From NCBI GenBank assembly GCA_945862295.1, contig CAMAXT010000010.1, positions 1 through 51,616 on the forward strand: DNA of 51,616 nt, given 5' to 3'. The DNA comes from Pseudobacteriovorax antillogorgiicola. Its GTDB lineage: Bacteria > Bdellovibrionota_B > Oligoflexia > Oligoflexales > CAIYRB01. Numbering within the stretch: the first letter of the stretch is position 1; each line of letters opens with the position of its first letter. The position numbers and the translations under genes were made by a program. Below, one piece after another: positions 25,139 to 33,083 of this stretch. The notes below the pieces were generated by a model, which was not told where the DNA came from, did no database searches, and saw nothing but the letters and a program-made list of their open reading frames with translations.

Positions 25139-25795
25139 TTAATTTGGCACATCGTATCCGCGAACTTTTACTGTTGAATCAAAATATAGCTTTGTGCCGT
25201 AACGTCCACGAATCATCAAATCCTGGACACGCAGGTACCGATTGGACTTTTCTATTTCTACAAGAAAGCCAAGGAGTCGCGGTATCGAAATATTTGGCAA
25301 GCGCATATCAACTCGGACTTCTTGCATCTTGTCAGCAAGTGGATTGTCGACTGGCAAAGGTGCTTTTTGATCATTCAGCCCTTCGATGGTCACACCAAGG
25401 TCGTTACCGGTCTTCTCAAAAAAAGGCTTTAGAGCTGTTTGCTTAGTACGGCGTTGGATAACTTCGACTAGTTTCTCAAAATTTTTGTTTTCGATGTCAT
25501 AGGCAGCTTTCAAGGCTTGCAATTCATGCAGAGCAGCAAAGCTATTGCTCAGGTCGTCTTTCAAACGATTTACTTGGGAAAAGTAGAGGGCAAACGCTCC
25601 AAGCACAAATACACCAATGACTGCTACAAATCCTGCAAGCACACCTGTTCTTTGATTAGGATTCAGCTTATAAAAGCTGTCCATCAAGAAATCTAGCTTC
25701 TCGTTGTTTGCTCCAAAGAGTCTGCGGCGAGTTACACCAATGGTGCTCTGTAGCCGACCACCAATCTTATCAAGAAATCCACTCAGTACGTTCAT
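25139..25795 (-). CDS. gspM: Type II secretion protein GspM
   Basis: The 218-aa protein has a cytoplasmic N-terminus of about 50 residues and a single hydrophobic segment at about 53-72 (GVLAGFVAVIGVFVLGAFAL). A coiled coil follows (LKDDLSNSFAALHELQALKAAY), then a ferredoxin-like periplasmic domain, as in GspM/PilO. GspM pairs with GspL in the inner-membrane platform. It lies 12 bases after gspL and before gspN, the expected place. Sequence identity in this family is low, so topology and order carry the call. Confidence 0.85.
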   Translation of the reverse strand: MNVLSGFLDKIGGRLQSTIGVTRRRLFGANNEKLDFLMDSFYKLNPNQRTGVLAGFVAVIGVFVLGAFALYFSQVNRLKDDLSNSFAALHELQALKAAYDIENKNFEKLVEVIQRRTKQTALKPFFEKTGNDLGVTIEGLNDQKAPLPVDNPLADKMQEVRVDMRLPNISIPRLLGFLVEIEKSNRYLRVQDLMIRGRYGTKLYFDSTVKVRGYDVPN

Positions 25796-25807
25796 TCTTA
25801 TCCCCTG

Positions 25808-27478
25808 TTATGCTTTTCCATCCGGACCTGTTGGGCCAGCAAAATCAGCATGGATTGTAAACTCAATGATCTTGTTATCGCCTGGTTTCGCGGTTGAAGA
25901 TTTTTCTTCAACATTCTTCAAAACCGGCACCAATTTGATTGCCTCAAAAATCGCAGTCGATGATGCGTAGCCATCAGCTTCACCGCGAATGATAAGCTTA
26001 CCGCCGCCAGTCATTACGGTCGTGTATTGATAGGTCGTGATATCGACTTTGACATCTTTCGGAATCGTTTCACTGAGGGATTTGAGTGTCACGAGCGCAG
26101 GACTCGCCAGATTTTCATCGAGGAACGAGCTAACCGCACCTCGCTTAGTTGTTACTTCTTTCTGTAACTTTTGAGTCGCATCGTTCCTAAGCTTTTTGAA
26201 CGTAAATTTGTCTTTGACATACTGACTTTTCACTGCCGGAAATGCCGTAGTATACTCACGCAGGTACTGAGCTTGCAGTGTATCGATTTGTCTTTGATAG
26301 AAGAAGAACTTCATGCCGTAGCTGACGCACAGAATCAAAAGAACAACCGCGATGACTTTAAAAGCAATCGCCGAGCTTTTTAGGATCGATTCATAGTTTT
26401 GAACATAAGCGAATTCACCTTGACGTAGGTTGATTTGCGAGTGGCGCTTCAAAGTGCCGACTGCTCTCATACCGATGGCAACACTCTGTGGCATGATCGA
26501 CATATATTCGGTCAAAGCAGGATTGATTTTTAAGCTTGATTCATCAATTCGGTTGATAGATACCGGAATCTCCAACTGGTCTTGAAGGTACTTGCCAAAG
26601 TTTTTGATCCGGCTTGTACCACCGGACAAATAGAGTTTTGATGGCGGACTCTTTTCCCAAGTCTTAAATGCGTAAAACGTTCGTCCAAGCTCTTTGACGA
26701 TTGCATTACTTGCAAGCGTCATGCGCTCAACAATGAGCTTCTCATCACCGGTTAGATCCTCCGCCTGATCGTTATCGCAGAGTACACGCGAAACACGGTG
26801 CTTAACGCGCTGAGCTTCCGCAAAATTTGTCTCAAGATCGCGGGCGAGAAATTCTGTTAGATAACGCCCACCAAGATTAATCGAGCGGAACATGCGCAAA
26901 ACACCATCTTGTACTATACAAACAGACGTTTTCTCATGACCAACATCAACCAAAGCACAGCATTGACCGGCAGGCATATTCATATAAGAAGAAAGGTTGT
27001 AGAAAGCCAAACTATCGACGTCTACTAATTTGGGGTCGATTGAAATACGTTGAAGATGTTCGAGAAAGCTTCGCAAGAAAGTTTTTCTTGTCATCACCGC
27101 AAGAGTGATCGATTGATTGCCAACCTGCCCAAGAATCTGATGATCAACGATCATATCGTCCATATTGAACGGCGTCGCTTCTTCCAATTCCGAGAGGATT
27201 GCAGCTTCAATTTTTCGGGGATCGCTAAAGCCAAAAGGCATAATACGACTAGAAATATATTGGCCTGGCATCGCCGTAATAATACGGTCGGCTTTTAAGT
27301 TATTCTCAACAAACAACTGCTCCATACATGCAGGAATGATGATGTCTTGATCGAGTTCCTCCGCATGAGGAATGACGTTTTCGTAGAAATTTACAATCTC
27401 ATACGATTTAAAAGTGTTGACGATCTCAACGGCTTTTATGGAATAGCTACCGATATCGAGGCCGATAATCCGTTGCAT
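25808..27478 (-). CDS. gspL: Type II secretion protein GspL (PilM-PilN-like)
   Basis: The first 330 residues form an actin/PilM-like ATPase-fold domain: IIGLDIGSYSIKAVEIV (phosphate 1 loop), then ALVDVGHEKTSVCIV and LYLSGGTSRIKNFGKYL. A membrane helix lies near residues 350-372, followed by a periplasmic PilN-like domain that includes a coiled coil and LVTLKSLSETIPKDVKVDITTY. At 556 aa it is longer than enterobacterial GspL (about 400) and resembles a fused PilM-PilN, as seen in delta-proteobacteria. GspL links the GspE ATPase to the membrane platform. It sits between gspK and gspM. Confidence 0.9.
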   Translation of the reverse strand: MQRIIGLDIGSYSIKAVEIVNTFKSYEIVNFYENVIPHAEELDQDIIIPACMEQLFVENNLKADRIITAMPGQYISSRIMPFGFSDPRKIEAAILSELEEATPFNMDDMIVDHQILGQVGNQSITLAVMTRKTFLRSFLEHLQRISIDPKLVDVDSLAFYNLSSYMNMPAGQCCALVDVGHEKTSVCIVQDGVLRMFRSINLGGRYLTEFLARDLETNFAEAQRVKHRVSRVLCDNDQAEDLTGDEKLIVERMTLASNAIVKELGRTFYAFKTWEKSPPSKLYLSGGTSRIKNFGKYLQDQLEIPVSINRIDESSLKINPALTEYMSIMPQSVAIGMRAVGTLKRHSQINLRQGEFAYVQNYESILKSSAIAFKVIAVVLLILCVSYGMKFFFYQRQIDTLQAQYLREYTTAFPAVKSQYVKDKFTFKKLRNDATQKLQKEVTTKRGAVSSFLDENLASPALVTLKSLSETIPKDVKVDITTYQYTTVMTGGGKLIIRGEADGYASSTAIFEAIKLVPVLKNVEEKSSTAKPGDNKIIEFTIHADFAGPTGPDGKA

Positions 27479-27572
27479 TAAATGCTATCTCCCTAATTTA
27501 ACTAGATACTTTCATCTTCTCAAGACTGCCGGCTGACGTCAAATCAGTAGCCCGCCTCAACGACGACCAAAT

Positions 27573-28832
27573 TCAGATAACCTTCAAATATAATATCTTG
27601 TATGACGCTTTTTCATTTTTCTTAGGATCGGGCATTGTTCTTTCGACAATAGCCACCAGTTTCTTTTCACTGTTCCCAACATTACCTCTGGTTTCAACCC
27701 GGTAGACCATACTGTTTTGGGTAAACCAATTGGCTCTATTTTGAGCATCCTTTTCGTTATCTGGTCCACCTTGGTAGCAAAGAGTATCTTTCAAAATGTC
27801 TTCAATTTTTTGGCCAGGTGCGCCCAAAGTCGTGTTGTCAGTGTTTCTTTTAGCGAACGCGATTGCCGACTTTTCCTGACAATCTCCTTTCGCTTCAGGA
27901 AATAGGCACTGGAGGAGTGCGCGGCTAGTTGTATTGATGTTCATTTTAAATTTATTGTCAGTACTTTGAATCTGAAACGGAAATATCGTTAGATATGGCG
28001 CAAATACAGCATGAACTTCTTCGTCCCAGCCTTCGATGAGTCGCAGCTCATCCAAAGAATCCATCTGGGCATTCTTAGCCATCATCTTCGGATCGCGCTT
28101 AATATATGGCTCATTTTCGTCGTTATAACCTGACTTGTCAGAGGCAATTTCAGTTGCGCCGGAATCAATCCAGTCTTTAATTCGAAAAGCTAATTCAGTA
28201 CCGTTAAGTTTTTTCTGATCGAGAAAGGCTTTTTCCGCTGGGCATGCGAATAAAGCTTCAAGCATGTTTGTTGTTTCAGTACAGCGACCGTTGCCACAAA
28301 GATTTAAATTTATTTTTTGACTCTCATCACTGATATCGAGAACAAAGGCCCCGTCAAAAAGTTTCAACTGATCGATAACTTTACTATCCATGACGGCGTT
28401 CATGTCGAAGGATTCTTGAAATTGACCGAGCATTTCCAGCGTATCACCACCGATAGGCAGACCGTTCATTGCCGACCAAATGTCACCGAGCCCGTCAGTC
28501 AAACTACTTGTACCCTTTGAAAGCTCAGAGCTGACAAGGTCGTATGCTAAGTCAGAGCCAAGAAGCAGAACCGCAGCATTCAGTCCTGATTTAGCCATGT
28601 ATTCAGCTTTTATATTGTCTCTATTAGCTGATGCGAGCGAAATATTTACTTGCGAAGACAGAATTAAGTCACTAGTAAAGAGCATCATCACCGAGATGAT
28701 CATGATCGCAATAATAAGCGCGATGCCGCGTTTTCCTTGATTTGGATCATTCGATCGACCGTTGTCTCCTGTTTCATCGACAGGAAATCCCATGTAGGTC
28801 TGCGGCAGCCATTTTGGACGTTTTTTGGTCAC
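27573..28832 (-). CDS. gspK: Type II secretion minor pseudopilin GspK
   Basis: After a hydrophilic leader of about 36 residues ending GKRG comes IALIIAIMIISVMMLFTSDLI, the transmembrane helix of GspK. It lacks Glu at mature position 5, as is normal for GspK only. The large globular domain (residues about 60-400) has the expected alpha-helical insert, with IKDWIDSGATE and NINTTSRALLQCLFP typical of the family. GspK caps the pseudopilus tip with GspI and GspJ. The start is GTG, overlapping the gspJ stop by one base (TAGTG), so translation is coupled. Leader length depends on this start. An ATG at codon 14 would shorten it to 23 but has no ribosome site. Confidence 0.92.
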   Translation of the reverse strand: MTKKRPKWLPQTYMGFPVDETGDNGRSNDPNQGKRGIALIIAIMIISVMMLFTSDLILSSQVNISLASANRDNIKAEYMAKSGLNAAVLLLGSDLAYDLVSSELSKGTSSLTDGLGDIWSAMNGLPIGGDTLEMLGQFQESFDMNAVMDSKVIDQLKLFDGAFVLDISDESQKINLNLCGNGRCTETTNMLEALFACPAEKAFLDQKKLNGTELAFRIKDWIDSGATEIASDKSGYNDENEPYIKRDPKMMAKNAQMDSLDELRLIEGWDEEVHAVFAPYLTIFPFQIQSTDNKFKMNINTTSRALLQCLFPEAKGDCQEKSAIAFAKRNTDNTTLGAPGQKIEDILKDTLCYQGGPDNEKDAQNRANWFTQNSMVYRVETRGNVGNSEKKLVAIVERTMPDPKKNEKASYKILYLKVI

Positions 28833-29602
28833 TACATGCTACCCCACTTGATCGTTTTATCAGGCTCTTTCATTTCAGTGTATTCCCAAGAGTCATTCAA
28901 AAAGATCACTGTCGAAAGGGTCTCAGTCTGTTGATCGATGACTTCACCTCTTGGATCATCAACTTCTCTATCTTCGGCCCAAGCTTCGATAGTGATGCGA
29001 ACCATTTTTGGCAACAGGTTGCGCGTGTCACCTCTACCTGTGTCCCAATAATCTTTCGACCAGCGCTCGCCCGTCCAAGGTTCAAGAGTGATGTTTTTAA
29101 TATTGCGCGCAAGTATACGCGTTGGCGGCTCTTCTTTTAGATCGGCTGGAATATACGGGTAGGAGCCGCGGTAGAGATGAGTTCTACCAGGAACATCCTT
29201 TGCGTCCTGCAGCTGATAGGAAACGAATGTAAGATCCGACTCATAGCGTCCAGCGATCATAGGAATGTTTGTCTTGGTGGTGAGCAGCAGCTTGTCACCT
29301 TTCGACCCAACTTTGTCGATCTTAAACATGGTCTTCATTTGTCGACCGATGCCGTTTTTATAGGTGCTTTTTGTCGAGACAAAAAAGGTATGCTGGATAT
29401 CGTTTGCAACTCTTTGCATTGCCACCGACAACCGGTGCGAAACTTTCGATTTTTGCGACAATCCGGCTTTAACGTCAAACCCAGCTCTTAACATCGAAGC
29501 AACAGCGATCGTTAAAGACATCAAAATGCCAATCGTGATCACGACCTCGATCAACGAGAATCCGGCGTCTTTCTTCGAATGTTTCAATTCCAATTTAGCC
29601 AT
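28832..29602 (-). CDS. gspJ: Type II secretion minor pseudopilin GspJ
   Basis: The class III prepilin signal is clear: KKDAG followed by FSLIEVVITIGILMSLTIAVASML, with Glu at mature position 5. The soluble domain of about 210 residues has RLSVAMQRVANDIQHTFFV after the helix and a late TPWTGERW-like loop, as in GspJ. GspJ forms the pseudopilus tip with GspI and GspK. Its ATG overlaps the gspI stop (TGATG), so the two are translationally coupled. The length of 256 aa is somewhat above the usual 200-230. Confidence 0.92.
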   Translation of the reverse strand: MAKLELKHSKKDAGFSLIEVVITIGILMSLTIAVASMLRAGFDVKAGLSQKSKVSHRLSVAMQRVANDIQHTFFVSTKSTYKNGIGRQMKTMFKIDKVGSKGDKLLLTTKTNIPMIAGRYESDLTFVSYQLQDAKDVPGRTHLYRGSYPYIPADLKEEPPTRILARNIKNITLEPWTGERWSKDYWDTGRGDTRNLLPKMVRITIEAWAEDREVDDPRGEVIDQQTETLSTVIFLNDSWEYTEMKEPDKTIKWGSM

Positions 29603-30375
29603 CAGCCCGCCTCATCCCGTGGAGGCACCGGATCAGTTGGACCACCAGTTCCGTCGCCTTCGCCGCCACCGCCACCGCCGCTAGCACCCCCTCCCGGTGT
29701 TCCGGGCGTACCAGGTGTACCAGGAGTACCAGGTGCGCCTGGCGTTCCCTTTTTAGGTACAGGTGGTGGCTTCGTAAGTTTGTCCCAAGTCGCTTTTTTT
29801 GTTGATACGAACTCGTCGAGTTTCTTCTGATTTGTCAGAAGATAAGTAAGAGTCGATTCATTTCTCTGCGCGCCTTCAGACCAAAAAACCTGGACAAAAG
29901 CTGTCATGAAGATCGCCTCACCACCAAAGATCTGGGTTACGGCCGCGTCGATTAATCCGTCTTGCCCGGAGTCTTCACCTTCTGGTTTTTCTTCACCTTC
30001 GGTTTCTGGCGCAAGAGAGCCGCCGCCCATGACTTTCGCTAACATCTCTTTAAACGGAAATTTCCATTCTTTAATTTCGACCGAGTATGTGTAGTCAGGT
30101 TCATCTTCGAATTTGCCGTTGCCTTCATTTACTTCGAGCTCTTTGAAAGGTTTGACGCCCCATTGGTATTCAACCTGTGACATAACCCGGCGAGCAAGCC
30201 AGGTTGCCTTGGTGACGTTACGACTGTATTCAGAGAATACGATAGAGTTACCCTGCACCGAGGCTACTTCGATGATCAAAGCGGTAATCAAAGAAAGAGC
30301 GATCACCGTTTCAATCAGAGTGAAACTGCCTTCGCGCTGTCTTTTGCTTTTATTCTTCTCGGTCATCATGGACAT
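29602..30375 (-). CDS. gspI: Minor pseudopilin GspI with a collagen-like C-terminal tail
   Basis: The prepilin signal is REG followed by FTLIETVIALSLITALIIEVASV, with Glu at mature +5. A globular domain follows to about residue 205. It has an acidic disordered insert (EGEEKPEGEDSGQDG) at about 126-140. After a PPPVP linker, residues 210-230 are seven Gly-X-Y triplets, five of them GTP, then a Gly-rich stretch and a Pro-containing end. Ordinary GspI is about 120-130 aa, so this one is twice as long. The tail is unlike any pseudopilin I know and might trimerise or bind the secretin or substrate. Its start overlaps the gspH end by 26 bases. Confidence 0.88.
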   Translation of the reverse strand: MSMMTEKNKSKRQREGSFTLIETVIALSLITALIIEVASVQGNSIVFSEYSRNVTKATWLARRVMSQVEYQWGVKPFKELEVNEGNGKFEDEPDYTYSVEIKEWKFPFKEMLAKVMGGGSLAPETEGEEKPEGEDSGQDGLIDAAVTQIFGGEAIFMTAFVQVFWSEGAQRNESTLTYLLTNQKKLDEFVSTKKATWDKLTKPPPVPKKGTPGAPGTPGTPGTPGTPGGGASGGGGGGEGDGTGGPTDPVPPRDEAG

Positions 30376-31132
30376 TCACTTCCACATATCCTGCTATAGT
30401 TTCCGCAACGCCTTCGTTCGGTACAGTTGTCATCGTGTAAGGTTGCTGGCTGTCGTCGATCTCGGTATCTCCTTTCCTGTAGGCAAGATGCAAAACAGTC
30501 TTCTGGACATACCCGCTAGGAAAAAAGTAAATCATCGCTCGGCCTTCAGGGCCAAGGTCGGCCATCGTTTGCTTGCCACCGTGATGTTCTGCCTGCATGT
30601 CTTGAATAATTAGAGTTGGAGCAAGTGAACGCCTCCCCCACTCCATATTTTCTAACGGTGTCCACTTAGGTCTTTTAAGTGCGTTTTTCGCCATAAGAAT
30701 GGGCGAGGTCGGAGGAATTTCTTTGTCATTTTCTGGATCATTCACTGCAGCGCCAGCGAGATCCTGGTACTCCTGCATCTTGGTATCAAAGGCTATATCA
30801 GCTTCTTTTTCTTCACTTTCAGTGAGGTCGCGGTCAGCTTTTTCGCTGCCGAGGTAGAAATTCTCAGAGCTTGCTTCTTCAAGCCAATAGTCACCAGATG
30901 TTAACTCAAACACAATGCGGTAGGGTTTTCTTGTTAGAACAGCTTGATCGAACGCACTGCGAATGTCGCTCGCAAGTTGATTGAGTTTATTTGCTGTTTC
31001 TGCACCCGAGCGCATACTGAACTGCGGAATCGCAACCGTGTAAACAAAAGCAATCAGAGCAACGACGATAATAACCTCAATAAGACTGAAGCCAGATTCA
31101 CGATGTCTGATTTCATTGCCCTTTGCGGTCAC
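30350..31132 (-). CDS. gspH: Type II secretion minor pseudopilin GspH
   Basis: A short leader of 14 residues ends RESG, followed by FSLIEVIIVVALIAFVYTVAIP, with Glu +5. The next block, LASDIRSAFDQAVLTRKPYRIVFELTSGDYWLE, matches GspH. At 260 aa it is longer than the usual 160-190. An acidic loop of about 70 residues (rich in Glu/Asp, around residues 78-145) is inserted between the strands. GspH acts at the base of the tip complex. A hairpin and about 130 bases separate it from gspG, the largest gap in the operon. Confidence 0.9.
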   Translation of the reverse strand: MTAKGNEIRHRESGFSLIEVIIVVALIAFVYTVAIPQFSMRSGAETANKLNQLASDIRSAFDQAVLTRKPYRIVFELTSGDYWLEEASSENFYLGSEKADRDLTESEEKEADIAFDTKMQEYQDLAGAAVNDPENDKEIPPTSPILMAKNALKRPKWTPLENMEWGRRSLAPTLIIQDMQAEHHGGKQTMADLGPEGRAMIYFFPSGYVQKTVLHLAYRKGDTEIDDSQQPYTMTTVPNEGVAETIAGYVEVNVHDDREE

Positions 31133-31198
31133 AACGGTTTTCCTCTGTTAAGAAATTTGGTTTATAGGCGGCAATCTTTTATTTTTTGCTCTAACGGT

Positions 31199-31231
31199 AA
31201 AAGGGTCATCTGCGGCGCATCTGACCCTTTT
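31199..31231 (-). terminator. Hairpin between gspG and gspH, possible partial terminator
   Basis: A perfect 10-bp stem (AAAAGGGTCA with its complement) encloses a 13-base loop that has internal symmetry. It lies just after the gspG stop. The minus-strand 3' arm ends in TTTT, so it could act as a leaky terminator or an mRNA-stabilising stem that favours the major pseudopilin transcript. Confidence 0.6.
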
Positions 31232-31261
31232 ATTATACTACAATGTCGAATGAACGTCTGA

Positions 31262-31753
31262 TTAAGGGGCCGCTGTTGCTGCCGTTTGCTCTGGGTAGAC
31301 GATATCGTCTTCGTCGCCAACAGAACCATTCGGACCACTTGAGATAATCTTAATGGCGCTGCCATCAGAGTCATAAGTGAAGTCGCCGTCCCATGGATCT
31401 TTCAACTTGTTTGCTTCGATATAAGGGCCGCGCCAAGATTTAGCGTTACCAGGATTTTCTAGAAGTGATTTCAAACCTTGGTCGGTCGTTGGGTACCTGT
31501 TGTTGTGAACGCGGTACATCTGCAAGCTTTGCTGGATCACGCCCATTGCGAGTTTAGTCTGATCTTTTTTCGCTTCTTCAGATTGGCCGATGAGGTTTGA
31601 GACCATGTAGGCCATCAACGTTCCAAGAAGAGCAACGACGATGATAATCTCGATAAGTGACATACCCCGCTCACCCTGCTGTAGGAACCTTGGGTTCAGT
31701 GCTTGGGTAAGTTTCCGGCGGAGAACTTGCAATTGGTCAGCTCTTAGAATCAT
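31262..31753 (-). CDS. gspG: Type II secretion major pseudopilin GspG
   Basis: The mature part begins MSLIEIIIVVALLGTLMAYMVSN after the cleavage Gly, with Glu at +5. It continues with the GspG hallmarks YRVHNNRYPTTDQGLKSLLENP and GPYIEANKLKDPWDGDFTYDSDG, the last near the calcium site. The mature length of about 133 aa is normal. The leader is 30 residues (ending QGERG), much longer than the usual 6-10. The only ATG has GAGG eight bases upstream and no shorter start has a ribosome site. It polymerises into the pseudopilus. A gap of 94 bases separates it from gspF. Confidence 0.95.
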   Translation of the reverse strand: MILRADQLQVLRRKLTQALNPRFLQQGERGMSLIEIIIVVALLGTLMAYMVSNLIGQSEEAKKDQTKLAMGVIQQSLQMYRVHNNRYPTTDQGLKSLLENPGNAKSWRGPYIEANKLKDPWDGDFTYDSDGSAIKIISSGPNGSVGDEDDIVYPEQTAATAAP

Positions 31754-31847
31754 AGTTTTTCCTCGTCAAATTCAGCAGACATGTAAATTAAGTACCCAGG
31801 GGCATTACTGTCGATGACACCATACGAAACTTCTTATGAATTATAGA

Positions 31848-33065
31848 TTAACGTATTTGATTCATAATCGAAAGCATCGGCACTAACACAGCCGCAATAA
31901 TACCACCCGCCGACCCTGCCATAAAAATAATCATGACCGGTTCGACTAGTGAGATCATTGATTCGATTTTGCGCTGGACCTCGGCTTCATAAGCAACGGC
32001 GACGTGGCCAAGCATTTCTTCAAGTTGTCCTGTTTTTTCACCAGTCATAATCATGTGCGTTACCAATGGCGGGAAGCGACCGCTTTTTTCGATCGTCTGC
32101 CCAAGGTCCTTACCCTCTTGAACGCTGATCTTTGCGCCTTCGATGACTTCAGCAATGATGACGTTGGTGATGATGTTCTTTGTAATCTCAAGTGCCCGAA
32201 TAATCGGTACACCTGACGAGAGCAGCGTTGCTAATGTTTGAGTAAAACGAGAGATCTGCATGCGCATAATTAAGCCGCCAAACACCGGTAATCCCAGGAG
32301 AATTTCATCGAATCGGCGACGCCCTTTTTCCGAACGTACCCATCTTTGGAAAAAGAAAACCACACCAAACATCATGATCGGAACGGTCCACCAATTGGAT
32401 TGCAACCATTCGGAGAAGCCGACAATCAACTTTGTATACCAAGGCAACGGCGCCTTTAATGAGATGAAAACTTTTTGAAGTTTTGGTACGAGTGACAAAA
32501 TTAAATAGCCGATCAAACCGACGTTTGCCAAAATCATAACCGCGGGATAAGTCATCGCAGCGACGACCTGACCCTTCGCTTCTTCTTGCTTCTCCATGTA
32601 GTCCGCTAATCGGTCAAGAACGAGACCAAGCGTACCGGACTGTTCGCCGGCCTTTACCATATTGATGTAGAGACGGTTAAAGATACTCGGGTAATTTGAG
32701 ATCGACTCCCCTAAGCTCTTACCTTCGGATACGGATTCCATCACACTTTGGAGCGTACTGCGGAGCATTTTATCTTCGACTTGGGCTTTAAGAGCTTTTA
32801 AACACTCATCGAGTGGCACGTGAGCATTCTGCAAGGTTGCGAACTGACGGGTCATTACCGCCACATCCCCGGCTTTTACTTTCTGGGAGAACATCGAGAC
32901 ACTGGCTCTGCTTTTCTTAGCTGAGGCCTCTTCTTTGATCTCAGAAACAATGATCTTCTTTTGGCGCAATTTCGCCTTCACCGCCTTCGGTGAATCACCG
33001 TCTTCCTGACCCTTGCGTACAGCTCCTGTCGCTGCGTCATAACCTTTGTATGTATAAATCGGCAC
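31848..33065 (-). CDS. gspF: Type II secretion inner-membrane protein GspF
   Basis: The 405-aa product starts MPIYTYKGYDAATGAVRKG, typical of GspF/PilC. It has two duplicated cytoplasmic T2SSF domains (about residues 70-190 and 275-395), each with the MTRQFATLQNAHVPLDECL or ISRFTQTLATLLSSGVPIIRAL pattern. Three membrane helices lie near 170, 215 and 375. GspF is the platform protein that couples GspE to pseudopilus growth. It follows gspE by 18 bases. Confidence 0.96.
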   Translation of the reverse strand: MPIYTYKGYDAATGAVRKGQEDGDSPKAVKAKLRQKKIIVSEIKEEASAKKSRASVSMFSQKVKAGDVAVMTRQFATLQNAHVPLDECLKALKAQVEDKMLRSTLQSVMESVSEGKSLGESISNYPSIFNRLYINMVKAGEQSGTLGLVLDRLADYMEKQEEAKGQVVAAMTYPAVMILANVGLIGYLILSLVPKLQKVFISLKAPLPWYTKLIVGFSEWLQSNWWTVPIMMFGVVFFFQRWVRSEKGRRRFDEILLGLPVFGGLIMRMQISRFTQTLATLLSSGVPIIRALEITKNIITNVIIAEVIEGAKISVQEGKDLGQTIEKSGRFPPLVTHMIMTGEKTGQLEEMLGHVAVAYEAEVQRKIESMISLVEPVMIIFMAGSAGGIIAAVLVPMLSIMNQIR

Positions 33066-33083
33066 CGCGTTCTCCGCTATCTA

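Noticed and set aside
29686-29748. Tandem repeat considered as a CRISPR or microsatellite
   Set aside because: The repeats are 9-base codon triplets inside gspI in frame, explained by Gly-X-Pro coding. No CRISPR array is seen anywhere in the window.
29579-29830. Pro/Gly-rich plus-strand frame
   Set aside because: It is the complement of the GspI collagen-like tail, so its low complexity is a mirror of the real gene.
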